This document shows, piece by piece, positions 18,301 to 25,793 of a stretch of 64,000 nt of DNA (positions are counted from its first letter, which is position 1; the number at the start of each line of letters is the position of its first letter). The notes under the pieces are model-generated. The model was not told the DNA's origin. It saw only the letters and a list, made by a program, of their open reading frames with translations, and made no database searches. Made by a program: the position numbers and the translations under genes. The DNA lies in NCBI GenBank assembly GCA_003343625.1, contig QAKV01000041.1:1-64000 (forward strand), read 5' to 3'. The DNA comes from Clostridiales bacterium (lineage in GTDB: Bacteria > Bacillota > Clostridia > Lachnospirales > Lachnospiraceae).

Positions 18301-18662
18301 CCGTAAATGAGATCCACGTCTCTGTTCGTTCCGGAAAGGGTGATATCCCAAAACCAGAGGTTGTTTTCGGGGCGGAACGTGACCGTATAGGAGATATCTT
18401 CCACTCGCCCTGTCAGGCGCAGGGCGCGATCCGAACGGGACGCTTTTCCAGAGGCTCGTATCCCGAGCAGGGGATAGGTCGAGATCCGATCCGGGAGAAA
18501 AATTCGCAGATAGATATTGTTGACAGAGCCATCCAGAGAGGTTCCCCTGAACTGATTGATCAGAAAGGGGCCGTTGGTGAAGGAAAAGATATCGCCGGAG
18601 GGAAGAAAACGATAGATACAATCTCCCTGAGAGAAGGTGATGAGATGATCGGACAGTTTCAT
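15357..18662 (-). CDS. GH94/GH36-like glycoside phosphorylase (cellobiose-phosphorylase family)
   Basis: This is a very long protein, 1101 residues. The N-terminal beta-sandwich region (about 1-560) is followed by an (alpha/alpha)6-barrel domain with WGTRDVCQGP (about 645) and AGGDWDD (catalytic-type Asp near residue 750). These correspond to the substrate-binding segment and general acid of GH94 phosphorylases. Such enzymes split beta-glycosides with phosphate to give a sugar-1-phosphate. No signal peptide is seen, so it acts in the cytoplasm. It is the last gene of a minus-strand operon with DeoR, a TIM-like enzyme and YjbQ. The ATG at 18662 is preferred over one eight codons upstream because AGAAAGGATG precedes it. 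The length exceeds classic GH94 enzymes (about 800), so substrate cannot be predicted. Confidence 0.75.
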   Translation of the reverse strand: MKLSDHLITFSQGDCIYRFLPSGDIFSFTNGPFLINQFRGTSLDGSVNNIYLRIFLPDRISTYPLLGIRASGKASRSDRALRLTGRVEDISYTVTFRPENNLWFWDITLSGTNRDVDLIYGQDLGISAETAVYTNELYTSQYLGHSVFSEDNGYVVCSRQNLPSHSCNPYVQQGAIGCRAIHYSTDGLQFFGLSCKETGTPAALSSDLEDTVLQYEFAYIALQTEKIHLNGEVSVGFYGMFLRDHPDAVTAPQPQAQIFCIHEKAGEDCGVFFPLKSVRLKGEFVQPLSSLPFSAEEIDFLFPRRSLEEIRENALFSFFTPDHAHVVTKEKELLTLRPHGTILITPPDTSRISSSLIASTQYMFGVFHSHVAVGNTDRHKLFSSSRGFLNLQKHSGLRIYIRQKNRFHMLCLPGLYEMGMNYSRWFYKTEQDTLIVTAYAAAQSPDLFLTVTSCNRISYDFIVTGQVVMGTLEYAGDYTFEQLPDGIRFYGHFPAYPQLHYDVLSPDHPAWIWGDGVFLDGGQSLDGDRLSLSFSGVSGFSVTIRGHLDTKPTAAASAEHPEFEKEKLICLSYYEELIRQFSLDIGDHIERISILNETVWWYAHNALIHFAMPHGLEQTGGAAWGTRDVCQGPMEFFLATQHYELARDTLLRIFSHQSKTTQEWPQWFMFDRYSDSAGECHGDVIFWPLKSVADYLEATGDYDLLAEEVAYADDPECRDSILSHIELALSCIIRFRLLPGNDLITYAGGDWDDTLQPASETLKENLVSSWTVALAYQTFRSLDKALAGQKNCETLSSKFSSLADRLKMAFQRHLIRGGVIAGFWQAGQANPYMLHPLDSQTGIHYRLLPMTRSIIAELVNPAQAQNNAEIIATHLKFPDGVRLMDRPARYQGGICCLFRRAEQAANVGREISLQYTHAHIRYIEAMAKLGYSAEAWESLFSINPILIGHTVPNAGIRQSNLYFSSSDGAFHDRYEYERSFDLLRTGSIRVNGGWRLYSSGPGIYLRQLIENILGIRFSKDGLIIDPQLPRSLDGLRFRYRCFGKIRVFQYHLSPEYSLCAVTEGKTLSGLLLRNPYRQGGLLVPIQEFNRCGEQIDIYIPC

Positions 18663-18694
18663 GATAACATCCTTTCTGATGGGCATTTTCCGCT

Positions 18695-19192
18695 TTATTC
18701 TCCCATAACCTGAATCTGAATTTCCCGTTCCCTGGGCCGAGTCTGATCGAAGTCGATGAAATAGACGTGGCCGAATTTTCCAAGATCGAGTTCGTCATCG
18801 GCCAGAATTATCGTTTCGCTTCGACCGAGGAACATGGAGCGTAAATGCGCGTCGGTATTGAGCGTTTCGGCCTTTGACTCTCCGTGTTCCTGTGAAAATG
18901 CGGTCAACTCAGGGCCAGGATGCATGTACTGCCCTTCTTTGCGACAGGTGGGGATCAGCCCTTCAAACAGATCTACGAGATCTTGCTGCAGGTATTCCAG
19001 ACCGTTGTAGGTAGTATCGAAAGAGCACTCCTGGATTGCGATGGAACAGGTGGTATGATGCGTGTAAACGAGACAGAAGCCGTTTTGGATACCGGAAGAG
19101 GCGACTGCATCCCGAACATGGTCGGTGATTTGTACGAAAGTCGGATATCCACCTTTGGACTGTACATTTATTGTTTTTCTGTAAATTTTCAT
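18695..19192 (-). CDS. YjbQ/UPF0047 family protein (copy A)
   Basis: A 165-residue YjbQ-fold protein. The family signature is clear: VYTHHTTCSIAIQE (about 40-53, clustered His/Cys) and LNTDAHLRSMFLGRS (about 110-125), with a GKFGHVYFIDFD strand near the end. Databases often call this family secondary thiamine-phosphate synthase, but its physiological role is unsettled. The ATG at 19192 overlaps the stop of the TIM-like gene (ATGA), and an AGGAAAGG site precedes it. A second copy of identical length lies in the opposite arm of the locus (20966-21463), clearly related (HTTC, IQE, NTDAHLRS, LGRS, DFDQ.R.RER shared) but diverged. The sugar context suggests a role in carbohydrate metabolism. Confidence 0.88.
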   Translation of the reverse strand: MKIYRKTINVQSKGGYPTFVQITDHVRDAVASSGIQNGFCLVYTHHTTCSIAIQECSFDTTYNGLEYLQQDLVDLFEGLIPTCRKEGQYMHPGPELTAFSQEHGESKAETLNTDAHLRSMFLGRSETIILADDELDLGKFGHVYFIDFDQTRPREREIQIQVMGE

Positions 19193-19899
19193 GAGATTTT
19201 TCCTTTCCTGCTGAGGTCGTCGCACGCGTGGCGCATGTTTGAGATCATTTCCTCCACCATGGAGTGAGGATCTTTAGCGTTTAGAATGCCGGAGGAAACC
19301 CCGACGGCCTGAGCGCCTGCGTATACGAGATCATAAACCTGTCGGCCAGAAGTGATTCCGGCGGCCAGTTCGATTAGCGTATGGGGGGAGATTTCGTGGA
19401 TCGCGCGGGTGACTTCCCGGATGAAAGCCTCGCTGCACGTTTTCCCTGTTCCTATCAGTTCCGGAGGTTCCGGATTTATGATATCGGGAGCAAACTGAGC
19501 GATCGCGCGTGCCTCGCTTACTGAGCCGGCGCAGACAAAGGAGAGAAGGTCGAGCTGCCTGGCGCGCTCGATCGTAAGCACGATGGCGGACAGGGAAAGG
19601 GGACGCTCACAATGATTGATCACGACGCCCTTTGCTCCGGCGGCTTTGATCGATTCCGGCAGAACATCGGCCATACCTCTGCCGGGTTTTAACGTATCCA
19701 TATAAGGGGCGAGAATGATCAGGTGATCCGTGTTTTCCGCGACCCGCCGGATATCCGCGTAAGGCGCGATAAAAAGAACCGGAATCCGGTATTTTTTCGC
19801 GCATCTGTCGGCAGTTTTGGCCAGGGCCAAAACCGCATCGCCATAAATGTAATTTTTTATTCCGATTTCAAAAAAAGGAATATGCAAGATAGGTTTCAT
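19189..19899 (-). CDS. Triosephosphate-isomerase-like TIM-barrel protein
   Basis: The 236-residue protein resembles short archaeal-type triosephosphate isomerases. Residues matching the TIM active site are K15 near the N-terminus, H96 and E98 in INHCERP (the NHSER motif with Ser replaced by Cys), and E144 in NPEPPELIGTGK. The phosphate-gripping AAGITSG segment lies near 186. TIM-like paralogues also isomerise other ketose/aldose phosphates, for example tetrulose phosphates, and this copy lies in a sugar operon rather than with glycolytic genes. It probably acts on a pathway intermediate. ATG 19899 is preceded by GGAGATTAT; it starts 36 bases after deoR ends. Confidence 0.82.
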   Translation of the reverse strand: MKPILHIPFFEIGIKNYIYGDAVLALAKTADRCAKKYRIPVLFIAPYADIRRVAENTDHLIILAPYMDTLKPGRGMADVLPESIKAAGAKGVVINHCERPLSLSAIVLTIERARQLDLLSFVCAGSVSEARAIAQFAPDIINPEPPELIGTGKTCSEAFIREVTRAIHEISPHTLIELAAGITSGRQVYDLVYAGAQAVGVSSGILNAKDPHSMVEEMISNMRHACDDLSRKGKIS

Positions 19900-19935
19900 A
19901 TAATCTCCAATTCTGCGAAAAGGCCACATCAGTCC

Positions 19936-20715
19936 TTACACTTTTATGATCGTCGCCCCGGCGTTGGCGCAGTCGGCCAGAGTGGAGTTGTCCAGCCGGT
20001 TGTCCGTGATGATGCAGGAAACATCGTTCAAATCCACATAGGAGATCAGGGAATTCCGGTTGAATTTATCGGAGTGTGCCAAAATGATGGATCTTTCGGA
20101 GTGCTGGATCAGCTCCGCGTCGAACCGAACGGTATCCAGATCCATGGCCATGATACCGTTTTGAGCGGAAATCGCATCGGCGCCCATGAAGCAGCAGTTA
20201 AAGCGGAGGCCTTTTAAGGACAATTCGCTGAAGTATCCGACGAAATCCTTCCGCTGTTCCCGGTATTCCCCGCCCAGAAGAATGATCTTTTTATATACCG
20301 GGTAAAGGATTTCCAAATTGATGAGCGAGTTAGTGAAAATGACGAGATCCTCCAACTCTTTTTTTTGAATGCGCTCTGCCAGAGCGATGGACAGCTGCTG
20401 CACGGTCGTTCCGGCTTCCAGAAATATGGTCTCATTGCTTTGGATCATAGATGCGGCGTGATGGGCGATCCGGATCTTTTCTTCCAGATGTTCCTTTTTT
20501 AGTTTGTCGAAGGAATATCTGGTGGTTTCCGCATCCAGAGAACTGATGGAACCATGGGAACGGTTGAGCTTTCCCTCGTCGGCCAGGGATGCGCACAATC
20601 GCCGTGCAGTAGGTACGGAAACGTTTAAAATTTCAGATACTTCGTAAATCCTCAATGATTTTCGGGAGTGAAGGATCTCCAATAATTCATTTTTCCGGAT
20701 TTCTACTTTTGTCAT
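19936..20715 (-). CDS. DeoR-family sugar-responsive repressor
   Basis: The 259-residue protein has a DeoR winged HTH (about 5-60, VSEILNVSVPTARRLCASLADEG) followed by a DeoR sensor domain (about 75-250) related to ribose-5-phosphate-isomerase-like folds, with FLEAGTTVQQL and LLGGEYREQRKDFVG motifs. Such proteins are usually repressors relieved by a phosphorylated sugar. It is the first gene of the minus arm and abuts the divergent control region, which contains repeated TGATYGAAAAA boxes. It most likely controls both arms in response to an intermediate made by the FGGY kinase. The inducer is inferred. Confidence 0.92.
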   Translation of the reverse strand: MTKVEIRKNELLEILHSRKSLRIYEVSEILNVSVPTARRLCASLADEGKLNRSHGSISSLDAETTRYSFDKLKKEHLEEKIRIAHHAASMIQSNETIFLEAGTTVQQLSIALAERIQKKELEDLVIFTNSLINLEILYPVYKKIILLGGEYREQRKDFVGYFSELSLKGLRFNCCFMGADAISAQNGIMAMDLDTVRFDAELIQHSERSIILAHSDKFNRNSLISYVDLNDVSCIITDNRLDNSTLADCANAGATIIKV

Positions 20716-20774
20716 GGATTGAACTCCTTTCTGACTCTTGTACTTTTATATTATCCTTTTTGAACCAAAAAATC

Positions 20775-20936
20775 AATAATTTGATTGAAAAAAGTTTAAA
20801 ATAGTATATTTTTGAAAATTTGATCGAAAAAATAATTGATATAAAAATAAATGATCGAAAAATATAAAAAATAGATCAATAATTCAATTTTTTTAAACAA
20901 AAAGGTAAAATCGATTGACAAAATAATTGAAAAAAG
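20775..20936. promoter_or_regulatory. Repeated DeoR-type operator boxes in the divergent control region
   Basis: The roughly 250-base gap between the two sugar arms is extremely A+T rich and contains a recurring box, consensus TGATYGAAAAA. Copies are TTGATTGAAAAAA (20781-20793), TTGATCGAAAAAA (20820-20832) and ATGATCGAAAAAT (20851-20863). Partial copies lie near 20834 and 20925, TCGATTGAC overlaps the -35 at 20911-20919, and reverse-orientation relatives (GATCAAT, TTCAATTTTT) lie near 20874-20894. Multiple direct repeats are typical of DeoR-family operators. Occupancy would block the plus-arm promoter. Confidence 0.65.
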
Positions 20937-20944
20937 AATATAAT
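20915..20944 (+). promoter_or_regulatory. Consensus sigma-A promoter of the plus sugar arm
   Basis: TTGACA (20915-20920) and TATAAT (20939-20944) are perfect hexamers with an 18-base spacer. Transcription would start near 20951, right at the AAAGGAGG ribosome site, leaving a very short leader. A promoter this strong must be silenced by default, which fits the overlapping repeat boxes. Confidence 0.85.
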
Positions 20945-20965
20945 AGGGCAAAAGGAGGAAAAAAC

Positions 20966-21463
20966 ATGCCGAGTTATCATAATTGCTTTTCAGTTCAATC
21001 AGACAGGAGGGTTACATTTGACGATGTGACGGATCGGGCGAAGGCATTTGTAAATGAATCGAATGTTTCAAACGGAATTTTACTGGTATACTCCCAACAT
21101 ACTACATGCAGCGTTCTGATACAGGAGCAGTCCGATGACGTGAACTATTGGGGCACGCAGTTCGTTTTGCAGGACATGGTAAATGGGCTGGAGAAAATAT
21201 ATCCTAAGTGTCAGTCGGAAGGCGATTATTTGCATCCCGGACCGCTTCATATCGAAATTGCCCAAAGAGAGCGGGAAGAGGAACCGGTCTGGAGTCTGAA
21301 TACGGATGCGCATTTGCGATCGGTTCTTTTGGGGCGTTCCGTGACTGTCCCCATTGTGGATGGGAAGCTGCAGCTCGGAGATTTTGGCAGAATCTACTTT
21401 GCGGATTTCGATCAAGTACGCGCCAGAGAGCGGACGGTGCGTATGACGATCGTTGGAGATTGA
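20966..21463 (+). CDS. YjbQ/UPF0047 family protein (copy B)
   Basis: A 165-residue YjbQ protein, the same length as copy A (18695-19192). It carries VYSQHTTCSVLIQE (about 40-53; copy A has two His where this has Gln-His), LHPGP, LNTDAHLRSVLLGRS and a final GRIYFADFD strand. It is the first gene of the plus arm. AAAGGAGG lies 7 bases before ATG 20966, which I prefer over the upstream TTG because that codon lies inside the promoter. Two diverged copies in opposite arms suggest either a hetero-oligomer or two different steps. The molecular function is unknown. Confidence 0.88.
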   Translation: MPSYHNCFSVQSDRRVTFDDVTDRAKAFVNESNVSNGILLVYSQHTTCSVLIQEQSDDVNYWGTQFVLQDMVNGLEKIYPKCQSEGDYLHPGPLHIEIAQREREEEPVWSLNTDAHLRSVLLGRSVTVPIVDGKLQLGDFGRIYFADFDQVRARERTVRMTIVGD

Positions 21464-21467
21464 GGGA

Positions 21468-23006
21468 ATGGCGGCGAAATACCTGACTTTAGATGTAGGA
21501 ACCACAGCGGTAAAAGTGGGTCTGTTTGACCGAATGTTTCAAATGCAGGATATGGTGGTCAAAGAATATACCCTGCGCAGCGGGCCGAATGGAACTGTGG
21601 AATTGGATCCTAATGTGTATTTGGACAATGTTATATGCGGAATCCGGGAAATAATGGAACGGATGCATCTCGCGCCGGAGGAAGTGGCATCGATCACCTG
21701 TACAACCCAGGGGGAAACGCTGATTCCCGTCGATCAGAACGGGAATGCCCTGCATGATGCGGTGGTATGGCTGGATGCCAGGGCGATGGAAGAGAAAGAG
21801 CGCATTGCGCGTCAGTATCCGAAAGAGGTCTTTTTCGAAAAAACCGGAATTCCGGAGGTGACGGAATATTGTCCCATTTCAAAACTGCTGTGGTTCCATA
21901 ACCGGATGCCGGAAATATATGAAAAGACTGACAAGTTTCTCCTGCTGGAAGATTTCCTGATTTATAAGCTGACAGGGAAAATGGTGACGAATCCTTCCAT
22001 CAGTTGTACTACCGGATATCTGGATATTCGAACCAAAAGGCTGTGGACGGACATTTTGGAGAGAAATGGCCTGGATCCCCGGAAGATTCCGGAAATTCTG
22101 CCCTGCGGGGCTAAGGTCGGTCTGTTGTCCCAAAAAGCGGCTTTGGCTACGGGGCTGACGGAAAGGACGATGGTGACTACCGGCGCTATGGATCAGGCGG
22201 CATCTGCTATTGGCGTAGGGAATGTGGTGGACGGAATCGTTTCCGAAACTACCGGTACCTGCATGTGCGTTGCGGCCTCTGTAAAGGATCTGAAAATGGA
22301 TCCGGAGCGCCCGGTTCCCGTCTATGTGCATGCGGTGAATTCTTTATATCTGCGAGTATCCGTTTCCCAGACTGCGGGCATGGTTCTGAAATGGTTTCGG
22401 GACGCGTTCTGCGAGGATCTGAAGGAGAAGGGAAAAAATGCTTATGATGCAATGTCTGCACTGGCGGAAAAGGAACCTCCTCTCAGCAGAGGCGTGATCT
22501 TGGCACCTTTTTTGACGGGAACCGAAACGGACAGCCGTGTACGGGGAGCCTATTATGGAATCGGGCTGGACACGACGAGAGGGTGCTGTATTCGGGCTGT
22601 AATGGAAGCGGTGGGCTATACGCTGCTCGAAAAACTGAATGAAATGGATGTGGAAAGCGATAGGATCTATTCTCTGGGAGGGGCGGCTGATAGCCGGGTC
22701 TGGAATCAGATTAAGGCGGATATCAGCGGCAGGCAAATCGTAATTCCTGAAATTGGGGAATCCACGTCCCGGGGTGCGGCCCTGCTCGGCGCGCTGGCGC
22801 TGGAGGATATCGGCCGGATCAAAGAAGGAATTGGAAAAATCCAAATTCGGGAATCCTATAAACCGCAGCCGGAAAATAAAAAGTTATATCAGGACGGATA
22901 CAGGGAGTATCGGAGTTTTTGCGAAACCGTGATTCGATATGAACGAAGCCGGCGGCTGGCCGGAGAAGGAAGGGAGAATCCATGGAAAGAAGAAAACCGA
23001 AAATAG
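21468..23006 (+). CDS. FGGY-family carbohydrate kinase
   Basis: The 512-residue protein has the FGGY layout: an N-terminal ATPase lobe starting LTLDVGTTAVKVGLFD (DxGTT phosphate loop, 5-20), a TTGAMDQAASAIGVG stretch near 235, and a C-terminal lobe with SLGGAADSRVWNQIKADI near 405 that closes over ATP. The family phosphorylates sugars such as xylulose, ribulose, fuculose, rhamnulose and glycerol. Next to an AraA-like isomerase it most likely phosphorylates the ketose that enzyme makes. I chose ATG 21468, 4 bases past the yjbQ stop, with GGAG 9 bases upstream. Its 3' end overlaps the next gene by 25 bases. Confidence 0.9.
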   Translation: MAAKYLTLDVGTTAVKVGLFDRMFQMQDMVVKEYTLRSGPNGTVELDPNVYLDNVICGIREIMERMHLAPEEVASITCTTQGETLIPVDQNGNALHDAVVWLDARAMEEKERIARQYPKEVFFEKTGIPEVTEYCPISKLLWFHNRMPEIYEKTDKFLLLEDFLIYKLTGKMVTNPSISCTTGYLDIRTKRLWTDILERNGLDPRKIPEILPCGAKVGLLSQKAALATGLTERTMVTTGAMDQAASAIGVGNVVDGIVSETTGTCMCVAASVKDLKMDPERPVPVYVHAVNSLYLRVSVSQTAGMVLKWFRDAFCEDLKEKGKNAYDAMSALAEKEPPLSRGVILAPFLTGTETDSRVRGAYYGIGLDTTRGCCIRAVMEAVGYTLLEKLNEMDVESDRIYSLGGAADSRVWNQIKADISGRQIVIPEIGESTSRGAALLGALALEDIGRIKEGIGKIQIRESYKPQPENKKLYQDGYREYRSFCETVIRYERSRRLAGEGRENPWKEENRK

Positions 23007-24379
23007 GGCTTCTTGGATTGATTACAGGAGGATATGAGAGCATTTTTCCGGGAATTTTGAAAAGGCAGGAAGCGTATGCTGGAGAAATTGCCGCTTCGCT
23101 GGAAGATGTCGCGCATATTGTCTTTGAAAAAGCGGGAACGGATCGGGCGACGATCGAAGGGATTGTAGAACAGTACAACAGAATGGAACTTGACGGGATG
23201 TTGATCGTGTTGCTGGCTTATTACCCGGGAGCATACCTGACGCGCGCCCTGCAGAAGAACCGGCTGCCTATTGCCATGGCGGTGGTACAGCCGGATCAGG
23301 AAGTGCTGGATGACTGGGAGGAACTGGATTTTACGGTCAATCAGGGAATTCATGGAGCCCAGGACAATGCGAATACCATCCATCGGCTGAAGATCGCCTG
23401 CAGTTTTTTTGTAGGAAATCGGAACGAAGAACGGTTCCGTCGGTTCGTGGAGGATTTCGCGAAAGCCTGTTACGCCAGGGCAGAGCTGATGGGAATGAGG
23501 GTTGGAGTATTTTCCAGAATGTGCGGGATGGGCGATATCCTGGCCGACGATATGGCATTTTATAAAAAGATCGGGCCGGAAATTTGCCATGATACCATCG
23601 GTAGCATCGTTTCTAAAATGAAGGAAGTGAATGAACGGGAAATCGAAGAGGAGATTTTAAAGGATCACGAGAGATTCGAGATAGATCCGAACCTCAGCAG
23701 GGAATCGCATGAAATCGCTGTGCGGGAATACCTGGGGTTCAAAAGATATTTGGAGGAAACTGGCTATCGGGCTTATACGGCTCATTTCGACCAGTTTGCG
23801 GCGGATGGAAGATTCCGGCAGCTGCCGCTGTACGCGGCGTCCAGACTGCTGGCGGAGGGCTATGGGTATGCGGCGGAAGGCGATTTTATCTGCGCGTGTA
23901 TGGTGGCGGCGGCCCATGCTCTCGGAGAAAACGATGGGAACTTCACGGAAATGTATACCATGGATTTTGTGAAGCAGGCGATCATCTTCTGCCATGCAGG
24001 AGAGGGAAACTGGTCCACCGTATCGCCCGGAAAGAAGCCGAGGCTGATCGATCGGTATCTGGGAGAAGGTGGCCTGGAAAATCCTCCTACGATTCTGTTC
24101 ACGCCGCGTCCGGGAAGGGCGACGCTGGTATCGTTGGTCGCAGTAGAAGGGGAAAAGTTCCGGCTGATTATCGCCGAAGGAGAAATCCTGGAAAAATCGG
24201 ACTTAAGGCGTTGCGAGATGCCGTACTTTTTCTGGAGACCGGATGCCGGTCTGGAAACCTGTGTGGAAAAATGGCTGGAGAACGGAGGCACCCACCATGA
24301 GGTGATCAATCTCGGCGACGTGTCACAAAGATGGATATTGCTGGCGAAAATGCTCGGAATTGAATATGTCGAAATCTGA
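22982..24379 (+). CDS. L-arabinose/L-fucose-isomerase-like sugar isomerase
   Basis: The 465-residue protein follows the L-arabinose isomerase pattern. The four metal-binding/catalytic positions of AraA have counterparts: E299 (in EGYGYAAEGD), E323 (in FTEMYTMDF), H338 (in FCHAGEGNW) and a His near 437 (in GGTHHEV). NQGIHGAQD near 120-128 resembles the AraA substrate loop. The overall sequence diverges from true AraA, so the aldose it isomerises is uncertain. It starts inside the kinase gene with a strong AAGGGAG site, so translation is coupled. The product ketose presumably feeds the kinase. Confidence 0.82.
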   Translation: MERRKPKIGLLGLITGGYESIFPGILKRQEAYAGEIAASLEDVAHIVFEKAGTDRATIEGIVEQYNRMELDGMLIVLLAYYPGAYLTRALQKNRLPIAMAVVQPDQEVLDDWEELDFTVNQGIHGAQDNANTIHRLKIACSFFVGNRNEERFRRFVEDFAKACYARAELMGMRVGVFSRMCGMGDILADDMAFYKKIGPEICHDTIGSIVSKMKEVNEREIEEEILKDHERFEIDPNLSRESHEIAVREYLGFKRYLEETGYRAYTAHFDQFAADGRFRQLPLYAASRLLAEGYGYAAEGDFICACMVAAAHALGENDGNFTEMYTMDFVKQAIIFCHAGEGNWSTVSPGKKPRLIDRYLGEGGLENPPTILFTPRPGRATLVSLVAVEGEKFRLIIAEGEILEKSDLRRCEMPYFFWRPDAGLETCVEKWLENGGTHHEVINLGDVSQRWILLAKMLGIEYVEI

Positions 24380-24398
24380 CGGGAAGAGGAGGAGAAAG

Positions 24399-25757
24399 AT
24401 GAAATTAAAGATCAGCGTGATAGGGGCGGGAAGCTCCGTGTTTTCATTGAGCTTGATCCGCGACATCTGCTGCACGGCCAATTTGAACGGCTGTACGGTA
24501 TCTTTTATGGATATCGATGAAAAAAGGTTGGATAACGCATATGCCCTCTGTGTGAGATATGCGGCGGAAATGGGAAGCAATATCGCGATTGAAAAGACGA
24601 CGGATCGGCTCAAAAGCCTGGAAAATGCGGATTTCGTCATCAATACAGCCCTTCATGTCAACTACGACATGTGGAAAAGGGGATGGAAAATCGCGCAGGA
24701 AAAAGGATATCGCTATGGCGGCAGCTTGCACATTATGCACGATGAGGCGTTTTGGATCAATTACTATCAGTTTGGTCTGATGGAATCCATTTATTTGGAC
24801 ATCCTGAAGATCTGCCCGAATGCTTGGTATTTGGTGGTGGCGAATCCGGTACTGGCCGGGATCACTTATCTGAAGAGAAAATATCCGGATGGAAAGATTG
24901 TCGGATTATGTCACGGATTCAACGGGGTATATGCGGTCGCCGGAGAAATGGGCTTTGACCGGGAAGATGTCAGATTTGAATTATCGGGCGTAAATCATAT
25001 GGTCTGGCTGACGCATTTTACCTGTAAAGGAGAAGACGGCTTCCGGCTGTTGAATGAATGGATCGAAAAGGAATCCGAAAAGCATTTTGGGGAAATCGGA
25101 TACTGCAGCTGGACGGGCCCGAAACCGGTCGACCTGTATAAAAGATACGGAGTCTTCCCCATCGGCGACACGGCAAATCCCGGCGGGGGAGCGTGGGGAT
25201 GGTGGTACCATACCGATGAGGAAATTCAGAAAAAATGGAAAGAAGATCCTGAGCGATGGTTTCAGGAAGTTTATTTTGAAGGAAATGAGCGGGTGATAGA
25301 GGAAATTGCGCGCGCGGTGGAGGACGAGAGCGTCAGGGTGAGCGAACTGTTCCCGCCGGAATATCCGCCTTCGGAGCCCATGGTGCCCCTGATAGAGTCC
25401 ATAGCGTGCGATATCCCGAGAATTATTATCACGAATATCCTCAATGACGGAGAATATGTTCAGGGCGTACCGAAAGATTTTGAGGTCGAAATTCCCACGC
25501 TGGTGAGTGGGAACGGAATCCAGGGAATTCGCTGCAAAAAGTTACCGCCAGCAATCATCTCCCATATTCTGAGAGACAGGGTGGCCCCAGTGTTGGTAGA
25601 GCTGGACGCCTATGAGAAAGGGGATTACGAGCTGCTCGTGGATATGATCATGATGGATCCGTGGACGAGAAGTGAACAGCAGGCCAGGGAACTTCTGGAT
25701 GCGATTTTGGAACAACCGGAGCTTGCGGAGATGAAGGAACATTATAAGAAGCGGTGA
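24399..25757 (+). CDS. Glycoside hydrolase family 4, LplD-like (CHG motif)
   Basis: The 452-residue protein is a GH4 NAD- and metal-dependent glycosidase. Evidence: a dinucleotide-binding start KISVIGAGSS (4-13), ANPV at 148-151, the metal ligands C171 (in GLCHG) and H200 (in GVNHMVW), and the family length. The C-H-G motif is that of the LplD group, in which Bacillus subtilis LplD is an alpha-galacturonidase acting on unphosphorylated substrate; phospho-glucosidase members have CN(I/V)P. The adjacent LplB/LplC-type permeases strengthen the parallel. No uronate catabolic genes are near, so the true glycoside may differ. ATG 24399 is chosen for its GAGGAGG site. Confidence 0.88.
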   Translation: MKLKISVIGAGSSVFSLSLIRDICCTANLNGCTVSFMDIDEKRLDNAYALCVRYAAEMGSNIAIEKTTDRLKSLENADFVINTALHVNYDMWKRGWKIAQEKGYRYGGSLHIMHDEAFWINYYQFGLMESIYLDILKICPNAWYLVVANPVLAGITYLKRKYPDGKIVGLCHGFNGVYAVAGEMGFDREDVRFELSGVNHMVWLTHFTCKGEDGFRLLNEWIEKESEKHFGEIGYCSWTGPKPVDLYKRYGVFPIGDTANPGGGAWGWWYHTDEEIQKKWKEDPERWFQEVYFEGNERVIEEIARAVEDESVRVSELFPPEYPPSEPMVPLIESIACDIPRIIITNILNDGEYVQGVPKDFEVEIPTLVSGNGIQGIRCKKLPPAIISHILRDRVAPVLVELDAYEKGDYELLVDMIMMDPWTRSEQQARELLDAILEQPELAEMKEHYKKR

Positions 25758-25793
25758 CGGCGGCTTTCCGAAAAAAGGAGGATGCGGAAACTA

